Notes: a model not told the origin generated them from the sequence alone. A DNA stretch of 64,000 nt from Platanthera guangdongensis (GCA_039583875.1 CM077166.1:89278564-89342563); one strand, 5' to 3'; counted from the first letter of the stretch, positions 44,579 to 58,081 are shown. Translations and numbers: made by a program.

Positions 44579-47191
44579 TGTAACACCTCCCCTGTAGTGG
44601 ACGTTAAATATGGGTCCGGTCGGGGCCCCACAACATACGAACGCCACAGCTTTAGTATTAAAGTTGATATAGCTACCCAAACTCAAAACACTTGCACAAC
44701 ACAGCGGAAAACCAAGCACAACTAGAAGTTATCCACTAACCAAAAGAGTTACAACTATGGCCTTAAGGCCTACCACAAAAGTCCAAAAGTAAATAGTAAA
44801 TCAAACATGAATGTGCTCAGCACTCCTAGTCTACCTCGGCATGCAAGCCGGACAAAATAGTCTCAAACAACATCATCATAACTGTAGTGCTACAAAATAG
44901 GGAAAAACAATTCATGGGGCTTAGGCCTTTTTGGCCGGCGTGCTAGCTCCTGCGTGCGATCCTTGCCCTATAAAAATTATTAGTAACGTGGGTCAGCAAA
45001 GGCTGACCTCAAACTGTGTAACAACACATCTCCTCCCGGCCGCCCCTAACGGACCCGGGGAACCCTCACCAACCTGCAGGTCAGCACTTCATATGCAAAT
45101 AAACATCTATAAATAGAAAACCTTAAAACAGGCTTGGATGTCTCAATCATCAAACATGTTCTCTATTGGTTGAGCATATAAAGAAAGGGCCAACTATGCA
45201 ACATGGATGCAACACCCGGGCTTCACCCAAGGTACCCTACAGCGTATGCATCTAGCACAACATCACATCATTTGGGTACTCACATTTCCCAATTGGCATA
45301 AAGCCGCAAACATTGAGGGAGACACAACTCCCTCACACGGCGCACAGGCCGCCACATGGAATTCTTGCCAAGGCCCCACCCGCTTGTGGGCCTAGCCCCG
45401 GGCTTGCCTGCAAGCTCTGACGTCTCATGTCAGGATTCCAACAACCACAGACTAACCGATTCTAAGAAGCCTTGCTGGACCCCACCGCTCATGGCCTCTT
45501 TGCCCGCGGCTTGCCCAAGCTTGGCATTCTCGTCAGTCTCACAGAAGGGGACTAGTCTCGCCGGGACACTCTCCACACATGACGCACATGTCACGGGATA
45601 GCCAGCCGACCACGGAGACATAGCCACGCCTTGGCACAACACAACCAAGACTAAAACACATTGCAATCCCTCTTTGTACCGCAGCGTTCCCGCGCACCAA
45701 GGAAAACATCTCCAACTCGTGCGGAGCTAACCTTGTCCACCAAGGAAACCATCTCCATTCTCATACGGAGCTAACCTTGTCCCTCAAGGAAACCATCTAC
45801 CGCCACGAGGAGCTAACCTTGTCCGGGTTCGACTACACGTACCTTTTCAAGCAAACGGGACAATCACCACCACAACGCAAATGGCATCTTGCCGCAACGG
45901 AAATCTCTACGAATCCCTAAGTTCGCATGCAACATCACCGAGTCGGACTAACGGTCGCGACTACGGCTTCACCCACCATGCCTAATCCACTAGCGAAGCG
46001 GATCTCTAATGCAAATATGCCGGGGACGGACTCAATCAACCCGGAGGTCCTCTTGAACCTTGGCAAACCAAAGCCCCTCTCATTTGAGAGTTTGGTGCCC
46101 AAAAATCTAGAAGAAAGCGATGCTAAAAAAGTGCATCCTAAAGACCGAGAGGAGAGATGTCGTTACCTTCCGACTCCTCTTCCTTGCCATGGCAAAATAG
46201 CCGGATGGAAATCTTCGCAGCGGTCTAAGCTTCACGGATCCGGACTCGGCTCGCGATTTGGAGCACCGAACCCTTCCTACAGCCCAAGACCTCTTCTCTC
46301 TTCCCCTTGCTCTAGCTTTTCTCAAGATCTTAGAAAGAGAAAACTTGGAAAAGAGTGAGGGTTTCCAACCCTGAATTCGGTCTTAACTCCCGGGAGATGG
46401 CCTGAACCGTTAGATCCTAAAACCAGAAAAAGAATGGCCGCGATTCGTCTGGAAAAAAGAAGACCTGGGTCGAACACGGACTGGCACACGCCCGTGTCCA
46501 GGGCCGTGTGCCTCATTTTCGCCGTCACAAATCGACGCGCCTGGAATCAGACACGGGCATTCGACACGCCCGTGTTCAATCCGACACGCCCGTGTCCCCA
46601 GCCACGGCCGCCGTGTGGCCGGCCGTGTGTCTCCACGACACGGGGCCCCCAACACCAACCCGAGAGGTGACACGGCCTGGGACACGCCCGTGTCCCAAGC
46701 CGTGTGCCAAGTCTCGACCCCGTCCGACATAGCTTTGTGTCGACACCGCGGAAAAAACGTCGAGGCGAAGATCGTCGACCAAGCGTGACACGCCCGTGAC
46801 ACGCCGTGTCACAGGCCGTGTGCCCCAGTCTCGACACATTGTCGAGCGAAAGTGTCGACCTTGGGCCGAGTGTCGACACGGCCTCGACACGCCCTGCGAC
46901 ACGCCCGTGTCGCAGGCCGTGTGCCCCACTCTCGACACTTTGTCGAGCGAAAGTGTCGACACTTGGGCCGAGTGTCGACACGCCCCGACACGCCCCTGCG
47001 ACGCCCGTGTCGCAGGCCGTGTGCCTCCCTCACGACACATTGTCGAGTGAAAGTGTCGACACTGGGCCGAGTGTCGGCACAGCCTCGACACGCCCTGCGA
47101 CACGCCCGTGTCGCAGGCCGTGTGCCTCCTGCCAAAACCCAAAAATTTTCAGACTGCAGACTGAACCTCTTGCCAAATCTGGGGTGTTACA
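44579..47191 (-). repeat. gypsy H LTR 1 (3' LTR)
   Basis: TGTAACACCTCCCC to GGGGTGTTACA, followed by polypurine tract AAGTGGGGGAGAGT on the minus strand (47192-47205). It contains the ACACGCCCGTGT/GTGTCGACAC cluster at 46480-47125 near its 5' end. Compared with LTR 2 and 3 it has several one-base indels. Confidence 0.95.
46480..47125. repeat. ACACGCCCGTGT and GTGTCGACAC cluster in H LTR 1
   Basis: Alternating ACACGCCCGTGT (inverted repeat ACACG/CGTGT), CACGGCC..GGCCGTGTG and GTGTCGACAC units, +70 to +710 from the LTR 5' end at 47191. Six-frame-open artefact ORFs cover it. Confidence 0.93.
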
Positions 47192-47250
47192 ACTCTCCCC
47201 CACTTAACAGAATTTCGTCCCGAAATTTCAAAACAAAAGAGGTACAAAAC

Positions 47251-50200
47251 TTAAATTGTACCTGACAAAAATAGTTCTGGATAGTCTTCTAGCATGGCCT
47301 GTTCTCGCTCCCACGAGAACTCCTCACGACCGCAGTTGTCCCAACGAACCTTCACAAGTTTAACTTCTTTATTCCGCAACTGCCGAATCTCCGAATCTTC
47401 TATAGCGATTGGAAGGACTCGCGTCCTCAAGTCTTCCTCAATCGGCACCGATCCTCTCAATCACCACGCTAGCCTCCACCAAGGCTTTCCTCAACACGGA
47501 GACGTGGAAGACGTCATGTAATCCACTCAAATCTGCGGACAACGCCAACCGATAGGCTGCTTCTCCTACCCGCTCAACAATTTCAAAAGGCCCCAAAAAC
47601 CTTGGACTCAACTTCTTGAGTCGGCGAATCCGCGAGACGCCTTTGAACGGCTTGACCTTCAGATAAACCCAATCACCACTGCAAATTCTAACTTCCGTGA
47701 CGAGCATTGAAATAATTTTGCTTGTCTGTCTTGCGCCACTTTCATATGCTCTTGGATGGTCCGTACCAACTCACAAGCGTCAACTACCGCATCCTTTCCC
47801 AGAAGTTTGGTGTCTCCCGCCTCTGCCCAAGACATCGGCGTTCGACACCGCCTCCCATACAAAGCTTCGTAAGGCGCCATCTTTATGCTTGCTTGAAAAC
47901 TATTGTTGTACGCAAATTCTACCATGAAGAGGTGATCCTCCCACCTCTTGCCAAAATCAAGAACGCACATTCTCAACATATCCTCCATAGTACGGTTCGT
48001 TCTCTCCGTTTGCCCATCGGTTTGAGGATGGAACGCTGTACTGAACTTTAGCTTCGTGCCCAAGCTCTTCTGAACCAATCTCCAGTCCTTGGACGTAAAC
48101 CGTCCATCGCGATCACTGACTATGCTCTTAGGAATTCCGTGCAGTCGCACAATGTTGCGAACATACAACTCCACCAGCTTCTCCACACTGTCCTCTTTCC
48201 GATTTGGGATGAAGTGAGCCACCTTGGTTAGGCGATTCACGATCACCCAAATAGCATCATTCCCATGCTGCGATCTAGGCAACCCATGCACAAAGTCCAT
48301 GGAGATGTCCTCAAATTTCCATTCAAGAATTGGAAGGGGCTTCAGGTACCCGCCCGGTTTCTGACATTCGGCCTTCACCAAGGCACATGTTTGGCAACGA
48401 CTCACATACAAAGCTACATCTCGCTTCAACCCCGGCCACCAAAAGGATTTCTTCATATCCAAGTACATCTTTGTACTGCCCGGGTGAATGGAGTACTTTG
48501 AGAAGTGAGCCTCAAACATCAACTCCTCACGGAGATTGCCAACTGCGGTACACAAACCCTTCCATCCTTTCTCAAGATTCCCCCGATCATCTCCCAGGTG
48601 CTGCTCTCGCCCGTTTGAGCCTCCAACACAAAAGGTTGAAACTCCACATCTAATCGAGTCGCTTCCCGAATACGATCGGACAAGTCGTTTTGCACTTCAA
48701 TCCAGTTCAACCGAGCCACGCTAGACTCGCCTCTCGCAACACATTCCAATCCAAGGGACTCCCATTCCCGTACCAACCGCTCATCATGAGCTTCGATCCA
48801 ATTTCCTTGCCCCGAGTACTTTCTACTCAACGCATCCGCCACCACATTGGCTTTACCCGGTGTGTACTGAATCGCCACTTCGTAGTCTCCAAGAAACTCA
48901 ACCCATCTACGTTGCCGCATATTCAAGTCCTTTTGATCCAAGAGATACTTCAGGCTTTTATGGTCCGTGAAGATCTCCACCCTTGCGGCATACACATAGT
49001 GTCGCCATATTTTCAACGCGAAGATTACCGCCGCTAGCTCCAAATCATGGACGGGGTAATTCCTCTCATGAGGTTTCAGCTGTCTAGACCCAAAAGCTAT
49101 CACCTTGCCATGCTTCACTAACACGCAACCAAGCCGCATCCCGATGCATCACTGAAAATTTGAAATACATCGGTCCCTTGCGGTAAACTCAGGATCGGAG
49201 CCATCATAATCCTCTCCTTCAGGGCCTCAAATGCTTGGCTGCACTCTTGGGTCCACATAAATTTATGGTCTTTGCGAGTGAGAGAGGTGAGGGGTAGAGC
49301 TATCTTCGAGAAATTCTCCACGAATCTCCTATAATACCCGGCTAGTCCAAGAAAACTTCGGACTTCCGCCACGGTCCTCAACACCGGCCAATCTCTGATG
49401 GCCTCCACTTTCGCTGGATCCACTGCCACCCATCACCACTAATCACGTGGCCCAAAAATGCCACCTTCTCCAACCAGAACTCGCATTTGGAGAATTTTGC
49501 ATACAACGCATTCTCCCTCAACACTTGCAAAACCATTCTCAAGTGGTCTCATGCTCCACTTCCGACTTGGAGTACACCAAGATGTCATCAATGAAGACAA
49601 CCGCAAACGAATCCAAGTAATCCCGAAATACTCGATTCATCAGATCCATGAACACCGATGGTGCGTTCGTCAACCCGAACGGCATCACTGTAAACTCAAA
49701 GTGTCCATACCATGTACCAAGGCAGTTTTGGGTATGTCCTCATCTCGAATTCGTAGCTGATAGTATCCCGACTTCAAGTCCAACTTCGAATATACCACTG
49801 ACCCCACCAATTGGTCAAACAAATCGTCTATCCGAGGGATCAGATACTTATTCTTAACGGTCAACTTATTGAGCTCTCGGTAGTCTATGCACAGGCGCAT
49901 GCTACCGTCTTTCTTCTTTACAAACAACACCGGTGCGCTCCACGGTGAAGAACTGGGTGTAATATACCCTTGCTCCAACAGTTCCTGTAACTGTACCTTA
50001 AGTTCCGCCAACTCCTTTGGTGCCATCCTAAATGGAGGACGTGACACCGGTCTATCCTCCGGCACTAACTCGATCGAGAAGTCGATCTCCCGCCGAGGAG
50101 GCGCTCCAGGAAGTTCATCCTGAAACACATCCTTGAACTCTGCCACCATAGGCACTTCCTCAATAGACAGTTGGGAGAGACGAACCTCCAATAACGCTAC

Positions 50201-50640
50201 AAGCGCTACACCACCCTGGTTACCGCCCGCACCAACTGCATGGCCGAAATCAGGGAACAGGCCACTCCACAAAGGCCCTCAAATTTGACTTCTGCTTGCC
50301 CTTTACTCTTTAGAGTCACTACCTTGGATAAACAATCAATGCTGGCGCGCTGCTCTACAAGCCAGTCCATGCCCAAAATGACATCGAACTCTTCTAATGG
50401 TAACAATGCTGCTTCCAGAGCGAAGACAACTCCGTCTAGCTCCCAACAAATGCGCCCTTTAGCCCCGGTGGTCATAGATGACCCATTGGGCATGCGCACT
50501 CTCAGCTCTGCTCCCGACGAGAAAGACTCAACTCCTATTCTCCGGATGAAGCTCTCCGCAAGAAAGGAGTGCGATGCTCCCGTATCAAACAATACCCTAG
50601 CGGGTATCCGGAAACTAACACGAAGCCTACAACATAGACA
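47251..50640 (-). pseudogene. pol: gypsy H copy 1 pol (protease, RT, RNase H, integrase, chromodomain)
   Basis: Domains in element order: protease MFDTGASHSFLAESFI (about 50590); RT from [13 protein letters not shown] (about 50030) with [21 protein letters not shown] and [12 protein letters not shown]; RNase H DASGCGL (49140) through [11 protein letters not shown] and [10 protein letters not shown] (48830); integrase with a zinc-binding half FWWPGLKRDVALYVSRCQTC (48450), catalytic SMDFVHGLP (48300), SDRDGRFTS (48120) and the later Glu region; then YLKVKPFKGVSRIRRL, and at the C-terminus IRQLRNKEVKLVKVRWDN..EEFSWERE (47390-47300), a chromodomain of the Tekay/Del chromovirus type that directs insertion to modified chromatin. 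At least seven frame breaks. RT before integrase defines Ty3/gypsy. Many breaks are absent from copy 2. Confidence 0.9.
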
Positions 50641-50680
50641 TTACACAAAAATCTAAAAGGATGAAGCACAAAATTTAAAC

Positions 50681-51980
50681 TTAAATTCTCTTCATACCTG
50701 TCACCACATCAGTCTGGCGGATCGCTTCTTGCTGTCCAGGTTGTAGGCCCTTGGTTGCACCGGTTGGAACCGAGAAGCGCTCGACTCCGCCATCTTTCCT
50801 TTCTCTGCAGCACTGGGCCCGAGCGCACAGACTTCTCCTGCTTTGACTCTTGCCCCGCTCCCCCTTGCTGACAAGCACGGGCTATGTGCCCAACCTTCCC
50901 GCAGTTGTAGCACGTCGGCGGTCCCCTAGAGTGGGAACCCCCAGGCGTCCAGTTGCTGCTCTCACCAGATCTGGAAGTGTAAGGCTTCTTCCTCCACCTA
51001 CTCCCATCAGACTTTACATGAGATTGGGAGGGCTTCCCTTCCCCGCTCTTGGGAGTAAAACCCTTTCGACGCTGGGTTCGCTCCAGATCATTCTCCAAAC
51101 TCCTGGCGGCTTCAACTAGCTCATTAAATCCCGCCCTCTTCATGGAGATGAGGGGTTGTCTCAGATTTTCCCTCAACCCTTGGTAGAAGAGGTTATCCCT
51201 CTCTACATCATCCGCCATTGTCGTTCCCGCATAACGACCCAATCGGGTGAACTCTTGCACGTACTCATCCACTGTCTTGTCTCGCTGCATTAGATGCAGA
51301 AACTGCCTCTGCAGGGCCAATCGTGTTGAAACTGGGATATACCTCTTAAGAAAAGCGTCCCCAAACTCTTCCACTGACGGGTGCGTCCCGGGAACAGGCG
51401 GCCGCTATGGCTCACCCACCACAACTTGGCGTCTCCTTCCAATATGAACGCCGCATACTCTGCTTTCTTTTCCTCTGGCATCTCTGCCGCCCTTAGTAGT
51501 TCTTGAATACGAACCCACAATCCTCCACATCCGTTGGCGTTCCAATACCCTTGAAAGACGGGGGATGGAAACTCAGGAAGTACTTCATGTGCCGATCTCC
51601 ATGTCCGACAACTACCCTCTCCGCAAAGGCTCCACTCGCCTGGCTTCTCCTCCTGGCATGGCCGTTGCCATATCTGGTGTGGCAGGGGTTGCCACCTGAG
51701 CCGCTGCTGCAGCTTGAGCTGCCACCATTGCTTCTGCAAGCATGCGGCAGAAGTCGGCCGGGTCTACACCCGTGCCCAAAAGACCTGGAGCAGCAGTAGC
51801 ACTGCTCGCCGAGAGATCATCCCTTGCTCTTGAAGTGCCCGCCTCATTGCTTGCACTCTTCAGGAAGACAAGAAATAAGGGATTAGTCTCCAATCTCAAG
51901 ACTAAAACATAAGGACACTCATGGTCCCGCGTTACTCTTATGTGGATAACTTCTCTACGCACTGACCTTGAATCTAACCT
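50681..51980 (-). pseudogene. gag: gypsy H copy 1 gag
   Basis: Gag core WVRIQELLRAAEMPEEKKAEYAAF, then KRYIPVSTRLALQRQFLHLM, EYVQEFTRLGRYAG, zinc knuckle CYNCGKVGHIARAC (CCHC, about 50920-50880) and a basic tail ending near 50681. Broken by frameshifts near 51380, 51530 and 51630. The start is unclear: the frame is open from just after the primer site without an early ATG. Confidence 0.85.
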
Positions 51981-51996
51981 CCCTCTGATATCAAAT
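51977..51996 (-). promoter_or_regulatory. primer binding site, gypsy H copy 1
   Basis: The minus strand reads TTTGATATCAGAGGGAGG. One change (A for G) within the TGGTATCAGAG core compared with copy 2, which would weaken tRNA pairing. Confidence 0.85.
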
Positions 51997-54603
51997 TGTA
52001 ACACCTCCCCTGTAGTGGACGTATAATATGGGTCCGGCCGGGGCCCCACAACATACGAACGCCACAGCTTTAGTATTATAAGTTGATATAGCTACCCAAC
52101 TCAAAACACTTGCACAACACAGCGGAAAACCAAGCACTACTAGAAGTTATCCACTAACCAAAAGAGTTACAACTATGGCCTTAAGGCCTACCACAAAAGT
52201 CCAAAAGTAAATAGTACAATCAAACATGAATGTGCTCAGCACTCCTAGTCTACCTCGGCATGCAAGCCGGACAAAATAGTCTCAACAACATCATCATAAC
52301 TGTAGTGCTACAAAAGAGGGAAAAACACTTCATGGGGCTTAGGCCTTTTTGGCCGGCGTGCTAGCTCCTGCGTGCGATACTTGCCCTGTAAAAATTATTA
52401 GTAACGTGGGTCAGCAAAGGCTGACCTCAAACTGTGTAACAACACATCTCCTCCCGGCCGCCCCTAACGGACCCCGGGGAACCCTCCAACCTGCAGGTCA
52501 GCACTTCATATGCAAATAAACATCTATAAATAGAAAAGCATTAAAACAGGCTTGGATGTCTCAATCATCAAACATGTTCTCTATTGGTTGAGCATATAAA
52601 GAAAGGGCCTACTATGCAACATGGATGCAACACCCGGGCTTCACCCAAGGTACCCTACAGCGTATGCATCTAGCACAACATCACATCATTTGGGTACTCA
52701 CATTTCCCAATTGGCATAAAGCCGCAAACATTGAGGGAGACACAACTCCCTCACACGGCGCACAGGCCGCCACATGGAATTCTTGCCAAGGCCCCACCCC
52801 GCGTAGGGCCTAGCCCCGGGCTTGCCTGCAAGCTCTGACGTCTCATGTCAGGATTCCAACAACCACAGACTGACCGATTCTAAGAACCTTGCTGGACCCC
52901 ACCCGCTCATGGCCTCTTTGCCCGGGCTTGCCCCAAGCTTGGCATTCTCGTCAGTCTCACAGAAGGGACTAGTCTCGCCGGGACACTCTCCACACATGAC
53001 GCACATGTCACGGGATAGCCAGCCGACCACGGAGACATAGCCACGCCTTGGCACAACACAACCAAGACTAAACACATTGCAATCCCTCTTGTACCGCAGC
53101 GTTCCCGCGCACCAAGGAAAACATCTCCAACTCGTGCGGAGCTAACCTTGTCCACCAAGGAAACCATCTCCATTCTCATACGGAGCTAACCTTGTCCCTC
53201 AAGGAAACCATCTACCGCCACGAGGAGCTAACCTTGTCCGTGTTCGACTACACGTACCTTTTCAAGCAAACGGGACAATCACCACCACAACGCAAATGGC
53301 ATCTTGCCGCAACGGAAATCTCTACGAATCCCTAAGTTCGCATGCAACATCACCGAGTCGGACTAACGGTCGCGACTACGGCTTCAACCACCATGCCTAA
53401 TCCACTAGCGAAGCGGATCTCTAATGCAAAATATGCGGGGACGGACTCAATCAACCCGGAGGTTCCTCTTGAACCTTGGCAAACCAAAGCCCCTCTCATT
53501 TGAGAGTTGGGTGCCCAAAAATCTAGAAGAAAGCGATGCTAAAAACGTGCATCCTAAAGACCGAGAGGAGAGATGTCGTTACCTTCCGACTCCTCTTCCT
53601 TGCCATGGCAAAATAGCCGATGGAAATCTTCGCAGCGGTCTAAGCTTCACGGATCCAGACTCGGCTCGCGATTTGGAGCACCGAAACCCTTCCTACAGCC
53701 CAAGACCTTCTTCTACTTCCCCCTTGCTCTAGCTTTTCTCAAGATCTTAGAAAGAGAAAACTTGGAAAAGAGTGAGGGTTTCCACCCTGAATTCGGTCTT
53801 AACTCCCCGGAGATGGCCTGAACCGTTAGATCCTAAAACCAGAAAAAGAATGGCCGCGATTCGCCTGGAAAAAAGAAGACCTGGGTCGAACACGGACTGG
53901 CACACGCCCGTGTCCAGGGCCGTGTGCCTCATTCGCCGTCTCAAATCGACGCGCCTGGAATCAGACACGGGCATTCGACACGCCCGTGTTCAATCCGACA
54001 CGCCCGTGTCCCCAGCGACACGGCCGTGTGGCCTGCCGTGTGTCTCCACGACACGGCCCCAACACCAACCCGAGAGGTGACACGGCCTGGGACACGCCCG
54101 TGTCCCAAGCCGTGTGCCAAGTCTCGACACCCGTCGACAGGCTTTGTGTCGACACCGCGGAAAAACGTCGAGCGAAGATCGTCGACCAAGCGGGACACGC
54201 CCTGTGACACGCCCGTGTCACAGGCCGTGTGCCCCAGTCTCGACACATTGTCGAGCGAAAGTGTCGACACTTGGGCCGAGTGTCGACACGGCCTCGACAC
54301 GCCCTGCGACACGCCCGTGTCACAGGCCGTGTGCCCCACTCTCGACACTTTGTCGAGCGAAAGTGTCGACACTTGGGCCGAGTGTCGACACGCCCCGACA
54401 CGCCCTGCGACACGCCCGTGTCGCAGGCCGTGTGCCTCCCTCACGACACATTGTCGAGCGAAAGTGTCGACACTTGGGCCGAGTGTCGGCACAGCCTCGA
54501 CACGCCCTGCGACACGCCCGTGTCGCAGGCCGTGTGCCTCCTGCCAGAAACCCAAAATTTTCAGAACTGCAGACTGAACCTCTTGCCAATCTGGGGTGTT
54601 ACA
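51997..54603 (-). repeat. gypsy H LTR 2 (shared central LTR)
   Basis: Serves as 5' LTR for copy 1 and 3' LTR for copy 2. Primer site on its left, polypurine tract (54604-54617) on its right. It holds the palindrome cluster at 53880-54535, including a perfect 11-base-arm hairpin at 54201-54224 (CCTGTGACACG/CGTGTCACAGG). Confidence 0.95.
53880..54535. repeat. ACACGCCCGTGT and GTGTCGACAC cluster in H LTR 2
   Basis: Same arrangement as in LTR 1. A regular ~105-115 base super-unit (CACATTGTCGAGCGAAAGTG, then GTGTCGACAC, then CGCCCGTGTC) repeats about three times between 54235 and 54535. Confidence 0.93.
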
Positions 54604-54661
54604 ACTCTCCCCCACTTAACAGAATTTCGTCCCGAAATTTCAAACAAAAGAGGTACAAAAC

Positions 54662-57600
54662 TTAAATTGTACCTGACAAAAATAGTTCTGGATAGTCTTC
54701 TAGCATGGCCTGTTCTCGCTCCCACGAGAACTCCTCACGACCGCAGTTGTCCCAACGAACTTTCAGAAGTTTAACTTCTTTATTCCGCAACTGCCGAATC
54801 TCCGAATCTTCTATAGCGATTGGAAGGACTCGCGTCCTCAAGTCTTCCTCAATCGGCACCGATGCCGGCTCAATCACCACGCTAGCCTCCACCAAGGCTT
54901 TCCTCAACACGGAGACGTGGAAGACGTCATGTAATCCACTCAAATCTGCGGACAACGCCAACCGATAGGCTGCTTCTCCTACCCGCTCAACAATTTCAAA
55001 AGGCCCCAAAAACCTTGGACTCAACTTCTTGAGTCGGCGAATCCGCGAGACGCCTTTGAACGGCTTGACCTTCAGATAAACCCAATCACCAACTGCAAAT
55101 TCTAACTTCCGGTGACGAGCATTGAAATATTTTGCTTGTCTGTCTTGCGCCACTTTCATATGCTCTTGGATGGTCCGTACCAACTCACAAGCGTCAACTA
55201 CCGCATCCTTTCCTAGAAGTTTGGTGTCTCCCGCCTCTGCCCAAGACATCGGCGTTCGACACCGCCTCCCATACAAAGCTTCGTAAGGCGCCATCTTTAT
55301 GCTTGCTTGAAAACTATTGTTGTACGCAAATTCTACCATGAAGAGGTGATCCTCCACCTCTTGCCAAATCAAGAACGCACATTCTCAACATATCCTCCAT
55401 AGTACGGTTCGTTCTCTCCGTTTGCCCATCGGTTTGAGGATGGAACGCTGTACTGAACTTTAGCTTCGTGCCCAAGCTCTTCTGAACCATCTCCAGTCCT
55501 TGGACGTAAACCGTCCATCGCGATCACTGACTATGCTCTTAGGAATTCCGTGCAGTCGCACAATGTTGCGAACATACAACTCCACCAGCTTCTCCACACT
55601 GTCCTCTTTCCGATTTGGGATGAAGTGAGCCACCTTGGTTAGACGATTCACGATCACCCAAATAGCATCATTCCCATGCTGCGATCTAGGCAACCCATGC
55701 ACAAAGTCCATGGAGATGTCCTCAAATTTCCATTCAGGAATTGGAAGGGGCTTCAGGTACCCGCCCGGTTTCTGACATTCGGCCTTCACCAAGGCACATG
55801 TTTGGCAACGACTCACATACAAAGCTACATCTCGCTTCAACCCCGGCCACCAAAAGGATTTCTTCATATCCAAGTACATCTTTGTACTGCCCGGGTGAAT
55901 GGAGTACTTTGAGAAGTGAGCCTCAAACATCAACTCCTCACGGAGATTGCCAAACTGCGGTACACAAACCCTTCCATCCTTTCTCAAGATTCCCCCGATC
56001 ATCTCCCAGGTGCTGCTCTCGCCCGTTTGAGCCTCCAACACAAAAGGTTGAAACTCCACATCTAATCGAGTCGCTTCCCGAATACGATCGGACAAGTCGT
56101 TTTGCACTTCAATCCAGTTCAACCGAGCCACGCTAGACTCGCCTCTCGCAACACATTCCAATCCAAGGGACTCCCATTCCCGTACCAACCGCTCATCATG
56201 AGCTTCGATCCAATTTCCTTGCCCCGAGTACTTTCTACTCAACGCATCCGCCACCACATTGGCTTTACCCGGCGTGTACTGAATCGCCACTTCGTAGTCT
56301 CCAGAAACTCAACCCATCTACGTTGCCGCATATTCAAGTCCTTTTGATCCAAGAGATACTTCAGGCTTTTATGGTCCGTGAAGATCTCCACCCTTGCGCA
56401 TACACATAGTGTCGCCATATTTTCAACGCGAAGATTACCGCCGCCACTCCAAATCATGGACGGGGTAATTCCTCTCATGAGGTTTCAGCTGTCTAGACCT
56501 AAAAGCTATCACCTTGCCATGCTTCACTAACACGCAACCCAAGCCGCATCCCGATGCGTCACTGAAAATTTGAAATACATCGGTCCCTTGCGGTAAACTC
56601 AGGATCGGAGCCATCATAATCCTCTCCTTCAGGCCTCAATGCTTGGCTGCACTCTTGGGTCCACATAAATTTATGGTCTTTGCGAGTGAGAGAGGTGAGG
56701 GGTAGAGCTATCTTCGAGAAATTCTCCACGAATCTCCTATAATACCCGGCTAGTCCAAGAAAACTTCGGACTTCCGCCACGGTCCTCAACACCGGCCAAT
56801 CTCTGATGGCCTCCACTTTCGCTGGATCCACTGCCACCCCATCACCACTAATCACGTGGCCCAAAAATGCCACCTTCTCCAACCAGAACTCGCATTTGGA
56901 GAATTTTGCATACAACGCATTCTCCCTCAACACTTGCAAAACCATTCTCAAGTGGGTCTCATGCTCCACTTCCGACTTGGAGTACACCAAGATGTCATCA
57001 ATGAAGACAACCGCAAACGAATCCAAGTAATCCCGAAATACTCGATTCATCAGATCCATGAACACCGATGGTGCGTTCGTCAACCCGAACGGCATCACTG
57101 TAAACTCAAAGTGTCCATACCTTGTACCAAAGGCAGTTTTGGGTATGTCCTTATCTCGAATTCGTAGCTGATAGTATCCCGACTTCAAGTCCAACTTCGA
57201 ATATACCACTGACCCCACCAATTGGTCAAACAAATCGTCTATCCGAGGGATCAGATACTTATTCTTAACGGTCAACTTATTGAGCTCTCGGTAGTCTATG
57301 CACAGGCGCATGCTACCGTCTTTCTTCTTTACAAACAACACCGGTGCGCTCCACGGTGAAGAACTGGGTGTAATATACCCTTGCTCCAATAGTTCCTGTA
57401 ACTGTACCTTAAGTTCCGCCAACTCCTTTGGTGCCATCCTAAATGGAGGACGTGACACCGGTCTATCCTCCGGCACTAACTCGATCGAGAAGTCGATCTC
57501 CCGCCGAGGAGGCGCTCCAGGAAGTTCATCCGGAAACACATCCTTGAACTCTGCCACCATAGGCACTTCCTCAATAGACAGTTGGGAGAGACGAACCTCC

Positions 57601-58081
57601 AATAACGCTACAAGCGCTACACCACCCTGGTTAACCGCCCGCACCAACTGCATGGCCGAAATCAGGGAACAGGCCACTCCACAAAGGCCCTCAAATTTGA
57701 CTTCTGCTTGCCCTTTACTCTTTAGAGTCACTACCTTGGATAAACAATCAATGCTGGCGCGCTGCTCTACAAGCCAGTCCATGCCCAAAATGACATCGAA
57801 CTCTACTAATGGTAACACTGCTGCTTCCAGAGCGAAGACAACTCCGTCTAGCTCCCAACAAATGCGCCCTTTAGCCCGGTGGTCATAGATGACCCATTGG
57901 GCATGCGCACTCTCAGCTCTGCTCCCGACGAGAAAGACTCAACTCCTATTCTCCGGATGAAGCTCTCCGCAAGAAAGGAGTGCGATGCTCCCGTATCAAA
58001 CAATACCCTAGCGGGGTATCCGGAAACTAACACGAAGCCTACAACATAGACATTACACAAAAATCTAAAAGGATGAAGCAC
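54662..58081 (-). pseudogene. pol: gypsy H copy 2 pol
   Basis: Same domains as copy 1, better preserved. One frame (57818-56559) carries most of protease-RT, including [12 protein letters not shown], the active-site region [16 protein letters not shown] (catalytic IDD, about 57010) and [16 protein letters not shown]. RNase H is split by frameshifts near 56300-56480. The integrase core reads to [12 protein letters not shown] (55490) and breaks there. The frame from 55372 to 54662 covers the integrase C-terminus and chromodomain (LRNKEVKLLKVRWDN). Protease LFDTGASHSFLAESF at 58010, frameshift near 57860. Remaining lesions are mostly one-base indels that copy 1 lacks. Confidence 0.92.

Noticed and set aside
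46508..47265. Arg/Cys/His-rich ORFs on both strands
   Set aside because: Translations of the palindrome cluster in H LTR 1; the same artefacts recur in LTR 2, LTR 3 and the older LTR.
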